This document shows, in pieces, positions 59,401 through 64,000 of a DNA stretch of 64,000 nt. Numbering within the stretch: the first letter of the stretch is position 1; each line of letters begins with the position of its first letter. Location of the stretch: the NCBI GenBank assembly GCA_013400975.1, contig WBMZ01006337.1:343138-407137 (forward strand), read 5' to 3'. This DNA is from Atrichornis clamosus. Taxonomy: Eukaryota; Chordata; Aves; Passeriformes; Menuridae. The position numbers and the translations under genes are program-made. The notes under the pieces are model-generated. The model worked only from the letters and a program-made list of their open reading frames with translations. It was not told where the DNA came from and did no database searches.

Positions 59401-60477
59401 ATAACACTTGAGAGTTAACAAAATACTTGTGGGAAAACATATCACAGATGGTCAAACAATGTAGCACAGTGATATCCTACACAAACACTATCACTTGGGG
59501 ATTTTTTTTGTTTGATTGGGTTTTTTTAAGTAGATTCTTGTTTAGAGATCTGAATAGTGTGCATTTGGGTCAAGGCTGAATGGTTCACTATATAGACACT
59601 GATTTCCCCTCTTTCCAAAGAAGATACTCCTTCTTCAACTCAGTGTCAAATTCAGGTATTCAGAAAAAGAAAGAATTACAGATTTCTATTTTCCCCATGA
59701 ACACCATTTGCAACATGGCCAGGCATGGCAAAGTATTGAAAAGCAAATGTGACCAGAAATTTTTCTTCCCCCTCGTCACTTAGTTAACTAGGTCAGTCCA
59801 TACTCCATGCTTAGGACATTACTAGGTCCCACCATCACATTTTAGGCATTACTTCTTTACAGAAACCCTTTGTTACTATCAGAGCACTCATTCAGTGTTT
59901 CTCAAGGCTTTATGAAAGAGAGAGAAAAGAGAGTAAATTGTCTAAAGCACAAAGTTACACTTTTTATAAGAGGTTAAAAAAGACAGGCCTTGAAAGCAAG
60001 AAGAAAATTTTCAGAACTTGAGGCAACATCATGATTCATTTCACCATGAATCTGGCAATTCTCAAGGTGAATCAGTATAATTGCATTACACTGTAGAACC
60101 CAGTCTGATGAGACTAAAGCCTGTCTATCCTTCAGCGACACACTTCCTCCAAGAAAAAGGAAAAACAGAAGAATGCACAAAGATCTCAGTATTAGCTATG
60201 CTGCCATGCAGGCTTGGTCACCATCCCCAGGGTGAAGGAGCACAGCACAGGGTAGGAGAGGCAGATGTGAATCCTAGCAAGATTGCTGCACTTGCTAAAG
60301 GCACAGGTGAGCAGGGACATGCTACACCCTCTCTAGAAAGACAGCTTCTTGTTCCTGGTCTGTCTTCTACTCCCTATGGCACACAGATAGGGCCTGAGAG
60401 ATGGGCTTCCTCAGACTAGACTTAAAAAAGCCAACTTGAGGGGGCATGGTTTGCTCCTATCCACTCACGGTTTTAAG

Positions 60478-60680
60478 CTATCTAAAGGGACAGGTAGTTG
60501 GGGGTGCCTAAAAAAAAGAATGAGCCAGGCTGTACTCCAAAGTTAACAGGGAAAACAGACCAGAAGTTGCATCAAGTTACAGTACTAAAAATTTTCCCAG
60601 TTTGAGTAGACAGAGGAGAGGCTGCCCAAGGAGGCTGTAGAAGCATATCCTCAGAGACCTAGCACAAGCCAACAAGGTAC
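60478..60680 (+). repeat. Old CR1 LINE fragment, sense on plus strand
   Basis: Landmarks in order match a CR1 subfamily in sense orientation: CTATCTAAAGGGA, GAGCCAGGCTGTACTCC, CAGAAGTTGCATC, AGAGGCTGCCCAAGGAGGCT and CCTCAGAGAC. The intervening sequence is badly eroded, with insertions, so this is an old copy. Boundaries are rough. Confidence 0.55.
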
Positions 60681-61687
60681 TCAGCAATCAAATTTGACAC
60701 CAGAAATGGTTCATCTGTGAGTGTGAGAAGAAGCCATCATAACCAGGTTACCTGTGCAGCCTATGACAGTCATGCATACAGAGCTATAAGTTTTTCTACT
60801 AACAATAATCTGGCAATGTTAATACAGTGCTACAAATAACAGACTCAAGCCCAAACGGCAACTCAGCAACTTGCTGATGTCACTGCCAAGATTAGGCTCC
60901 AAGGCTTTTATTTCCCCTCATTTCTACAAAAGTGTTAGTGAGCAAGATAAAGGGAGGACTATTTCACACGTTTCTGCGCAAGGCATAAGGATTTCCACCA
61001 ACAAATGTTTAAAAAGCTTTGTTTCTCAAGCATTCTTAATCCTCTGTTGAAAGCCCCAGTTTTTATTTCTCTAGGCAATAGACAGTATGATAGCTATAAG
61101 CTATAAAAATTTCCATCACTCCTTGGTTATTTTGTTTAATATTAAGTAAGGTCAGTATCACTGCAAACTAAGAAGAGATTCAGACTACTGCAGGAAATGC
61201 ATCCATGCATATTGTATTTGATCAAGTGTCTTTCACTTCTTTCCCAAAGCTTCCTAATCCAAGCAAGTAAAACGCTTTTAGTGCTACAGGGTGCCAGGCA
61301 CCAAAGCTGCCTCCTGTTCCCTTTATCAGAAAAAACTCAACCTTCTGATCTGAGAGACTACATGTACTTTTGTTGTCTATATTATTCAGGTGGAAAAAAT
61401 TGTCACTGGACAGGGGTATCAGGAGCAAAGTTAGAGAAAGTCAGTCAGCAGAGGAAGGAATAACAAGAAGAATAACAGACATGGTCACTGGTTGAGAAGT
61501 TGAGTAGCATCATTTCTACTCAGTTTTCCTACGCTACAAGAGTAGATTAATTGCTAGTACCAAGTATATATTTAGATATAGTCCTCCTGTCCTACTTGAT
61601 GATGAGGCCATGGTAAGCAGCTGACGATCAACTTTTAACACACAGATTTGCTTAACAGCACATATTCTTGGTACCTTCATCACAGCC

Positions 61688-61713
61688 TTCCTACACCGTG
61701 TATGGTGTAGGAA
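61688..61713 (+). repeat. Perfect 10-bp inverted repeat, 6-base loop
   Basis: TTCCTACACC and GGTGTAGGAA are exact reverse complements around GTGTAT. It is the cleanest hairpin I noticed in the window. It lies in intron 1 about 2.3 kb from the CpG island, with no identified gene nearby. Confidence 0.85.
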
Positions 61714-62782
61714 ACCAGATCCATTGGGTTACTTAACAACAGTCCCATACCACAGTGATGGGTCATACAACCACCAGTTAAACACATCAGGATCCTTCAG
61801 CCTGGAACAAAGACCACATAGCTCCCCACTGCTCCAGATTCCACAGACACAGTGCACAGGGTTGTGCAGGGCTGATCACCACCTCCCTCAGCACAGGAAC
61901 TGTACATAAAGTAAGTCCCACACACTGCAGGCCCTAAAGAACTGGTTCCTCACACAAGCAGCAATCAGGCTGCAAAACTCCTTTCTCCTGGGCACTCTTG
62001 ATAAAACACACCTGAAGCCATTAAACACAGACTGAATCACAATTCACAGAAACTGGAATGAGCATTGCATTTAGACACCAACAGGCATTTCCCTGTGCTT
62101 ACAACGCCTCCTTCTTGGCACTCTCTACCATCCATACGATGAAAGACAAGATGTGCTGTTTCTTTGAGCAAGGCATCCAGTTTATCACAAACTGACACAC
62201 AGTTTTTCTTTATTCTTTTAAATTAATTAACCATATACATAATTCCACAATAATTCTAAAGCAAGTTCAGGAGGCCGAAAGCAACAAGACAGAGACAGGA
62301 CCATCTGAAGTTCTATGCTCAAGATGTACAAACCTGAGAAGTACATAAAAGTTTTGCAAATTCGCTGTATTCAGTACAGCCGTAACATCCTCAGAAGTAC
62401 AAACACCATTATCCACAGTATGACCATTTCGACGGAAGGCACATTTGAGAAGCCCGTATGTTTTAATGAATACTTTTATTAAGAGCCAGATCTGCCCACT
62501 TATTAATTCCTACACCTTGGCACCCCATCAGAAGAATTAGGTGTTTTACAGCACTGCATGCATAGCCAGAAGCTTGTCAGGAACCATTAAAACGCTCTGT
62601 TGTTCTGTCATTAAGAGATTAGTTTGAGAAAATGCTCTGCAAGTAAGCCTAATAGGTTACTCAATCCTTAATCCCATTTTACAAGATCTAGCCTTACCAC
62701 TATTCAATGCCAGAACCCAACAGGACACCTGGTAGTGTTAAACCATGTAGAGCACAGTAACAGAAAAAACCAACCACACTTT

Positions 62783-62798
62783 AAAAAAAAAAAAAAAA
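62783..62798 (+). repeat. A16 homopolymer
   Basis: Sixteen uninterrupted A in intron 1. Confidence 0.9.
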
Positions 62799-63349
62799 TA
62801 AATTCCCTCTTACATCACTCACACACAGACTTTTCCAGACTTCAGGGACACAGGGCATTGGTCAGTACAACAATTATTTTGATTGCCAGAGGACCACTAG
62901 TGAAACACAACATATAAATGTGCAGCATAAAAGCTCCCAATCACTGTGTTTAATCGGCTGGTGAGGTTTCAGCAGCTTTTCCAGGCCAGCAGCCTGGCTC
63001 TGCAGGATGCAGGCTGCCTCTGCCCAAGCTGCTGCTAGCAGGCTGTCACCCAGGCCCTGGACAGAGCGTTGGTGTCACAGTTCCCAGCGAGAGGCACAAA
63101 AAAAGGGATGCTCAGACCGCCAAACCGGCACTAACCTAACGCACACTCTGCTACTTCACCCACTGCAGATCTGCTGAACAGCTGAGCTGGCGGTTCAGGG
63201 ATATCTCAAAACACGTGCCTGCAGGAAAATTCTCCAGAAAGATGAGACTCAGGAGCAGTTCATTTACAGATTATCGCTGCTAGACTGAAAAAAACCCACT
63301 TTTATTAGCAACACTGGTTCGGTGCATCACTCTCCTGTATTGACTGCAT

Positions 63350-63837
63350 TCATCTCAGGAAGAACATTGACCTGTTGGAACGAGTCCAGAAGCGGCCACC
63401 GAATTGATCAGAGGAATGGAACACCTCTCCTGTGAGGAAAGCCTGAAAGAATTGGGATTTTTCAGCCTGGAAAAGACAAGCCTTAGGGGTGACCTAAAGG
63501 TAGCCTTACAGTACCTGAAGGGAACCTACAGGAAAGACAGGACTAGACTCTTTAAAAGAGCACAGAGTGACAGGACAAAGGGAAATGGGTTCAAACCAAG
63601 AGTAGGTTTAGATTAAATATTAGGAAAAAATTCTTTACTGTGAGGTTGGTGAGGCACTGGAACAGGCTGCCCAGAGAAGTTGTGGATGCCCCATCCCTGG
63701 AAGGGTTCAGGCCAGGTTGGATGGAGCTCTGAGCAGCCTGGTCTAGTAGAAGGCGTCCCTGGCCACGACAGGGAGGTGGAAACCAGATGATCTTTACGTG
63801 CTTTCCAGCCCCAACCCTTCTATGATCCCCTGATTCT
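63350..63837 (+). mobile_element. CR1 LINE 3' part with broken ORF2 C-terminus
   Basis: About 490 bases of CR1 in sense orientation on the plus strand, opposite to GBE1. It starts near GAACATTGACCTGTTGGAAC and ends near CTTCTATGATCCCCTGATTC. The frame 63404-63616 encodes the end of the CR1 ORF2 (reverse transcriptase) polyprotein: [56 protein letters not shown] frame change and stop around 63598-63616 break it; the expected continuation (AATTCTTTACTGTGAGG, then CACTGGAACAGGCTGCCCAG) follows in another frame. The endonuclease and catalytic RT core are absent, so the copy is dead. It is the longest and best-preserved CR1 copy in the window and lies directly beside the CpG island. Confidence 0.95.
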
Positions 63838-63839
63838 CA

Positions 63840-64000
63840 CAAGCTGTCCCCAGATGCGCCCCACGGGCCCGGCTCACCCGGGCGCCACCGCCGCCTCCCC
63901 GCCGCGTTCGGGAGGGACGCGGGGCACAGCGCTGACGCCCGAAGCGCCGCAGAGCCCCGGGGACGCCGGGTCCGGACGGGGCGGGCCGGCCCCCACCAGG
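63840..64000. promoter_or_regulatory. GBE1: CpG island edge, probable GBE1 promoter-proximal region
   Basis: Composition changes sharply after the CR1 copy. The last 160 bases are very GC-rich with roughly 25 CpG dinucleotides, while most of the window is AT-rich and CpG-poor. A GC box (GGGGCGGG, Sp1-type) lies at 63978-63985. On the minus strand I translated all three frames and found no GBE1 exon 1 peptide, so this is probably the first part of intron 1 just downstream of exon 1, whose start would lie past 64000. A bidirectional promoter cannot be judged from this edge. Confidence 0.75.

Larger units (their letters stand above)
30906..64000 (-). other. GBE1: GBE1 intron 1 (over 33 kb, 5' end not reached)
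   Basis: Sequence upstream of exon 2 on the GBE1 strand. It contains CR1 copies (about 45455-45515, 60478-60680, 63350-63837), several 15-20 base A or T runs, T/G-rich and G-rich tracts (46571-46637, 54181-54246), and hairpins (50869-50891, 61688-61713). No second gene was recognised. Open frames up to 118 codons occur (for example 52804-53160 plus), but none matches a family I know. The intron should end upstream at an exon 1 donor leaving a two-base overhang, and I do not find it before 64000. Confidence 0.75.

Noticed and set aside
60081..60419. 112-codon plus-strand open frame
   Set aside because: Composition is unremarkable, there is no family match, and it lies just upstream of an old CR1 fragment.
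63840..64000. GBE1 exon 1 in the GC-rich end of the window
   Set aside because: All three minus-strand frames were translated. None gives a peptide like the end of exon 1 (LLEIDPYLKP-type), and no donor leaves the two-base overhang in such a context.

Overview
The window looks like avian nuclear DNA. It is AT-rich, intron-dominated and low in repeats, and the repeats I can recognise are CR1 (chicken repeat 1) non-LTR retrotransposon tails with the typical avian 3' end. Another archosaur or a turtle cannot be excluded. There are no prokaryotic signals such as operons or ribosome binding sites, and no dense coding.

The only protein-coding gene I can support is GBE1, the 1,4-alpha-glucan (glycogen) branching enzyme, on the minus strand. 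Five internal exons are found by direct translation with matching splice phases. In transcript order they are 30905-30736 (exon 2), 22572-22457 (exon 3), 5772-5647 (exon 4), 3930-3795 (exon 5) and 1095-1005 (exon 6). Together they give 639 nt, about 213 codons, with no stop or frameshift. They cover the CBM48 carbohydrate-binding module and the start of the GH13 alpha-amylase barrel. Exon 1 with the start codon is not in the window. It probably lies just past position 64000, because the last 160 bases are a CpG island. Exons 7 onward, with the catalytic Asp/Glu, lie below position 1.

Layout from low to high coordinates: 1-1004, part of intron 6; 1005-5772, exons 6, 5 and 4 close together; 5773-22456, intron 3 with three CR1 fragments; 22457-22572, exon 3; 22573-30735, intron 2; 30736-30905, exon 2; 30906-64000, more than 33 kb of intron 1 with CR1 copies, homopolymer tracts and G-rich stretches; 63350-63837, a long CR1 piece carrying a broken ORF2 C-terminus; 63840-64000, the CpG island.

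I see no clearly new system. The observations most worth checking are a candidate alternative last exon of GBE1 inside intron 2 (26358-26108) that is in frame with exon 2, a weak exon 3 donor site, a divergent loop in exon 3, and an ORF cluster with a local CpG patch at 51.2-52.2 kb.
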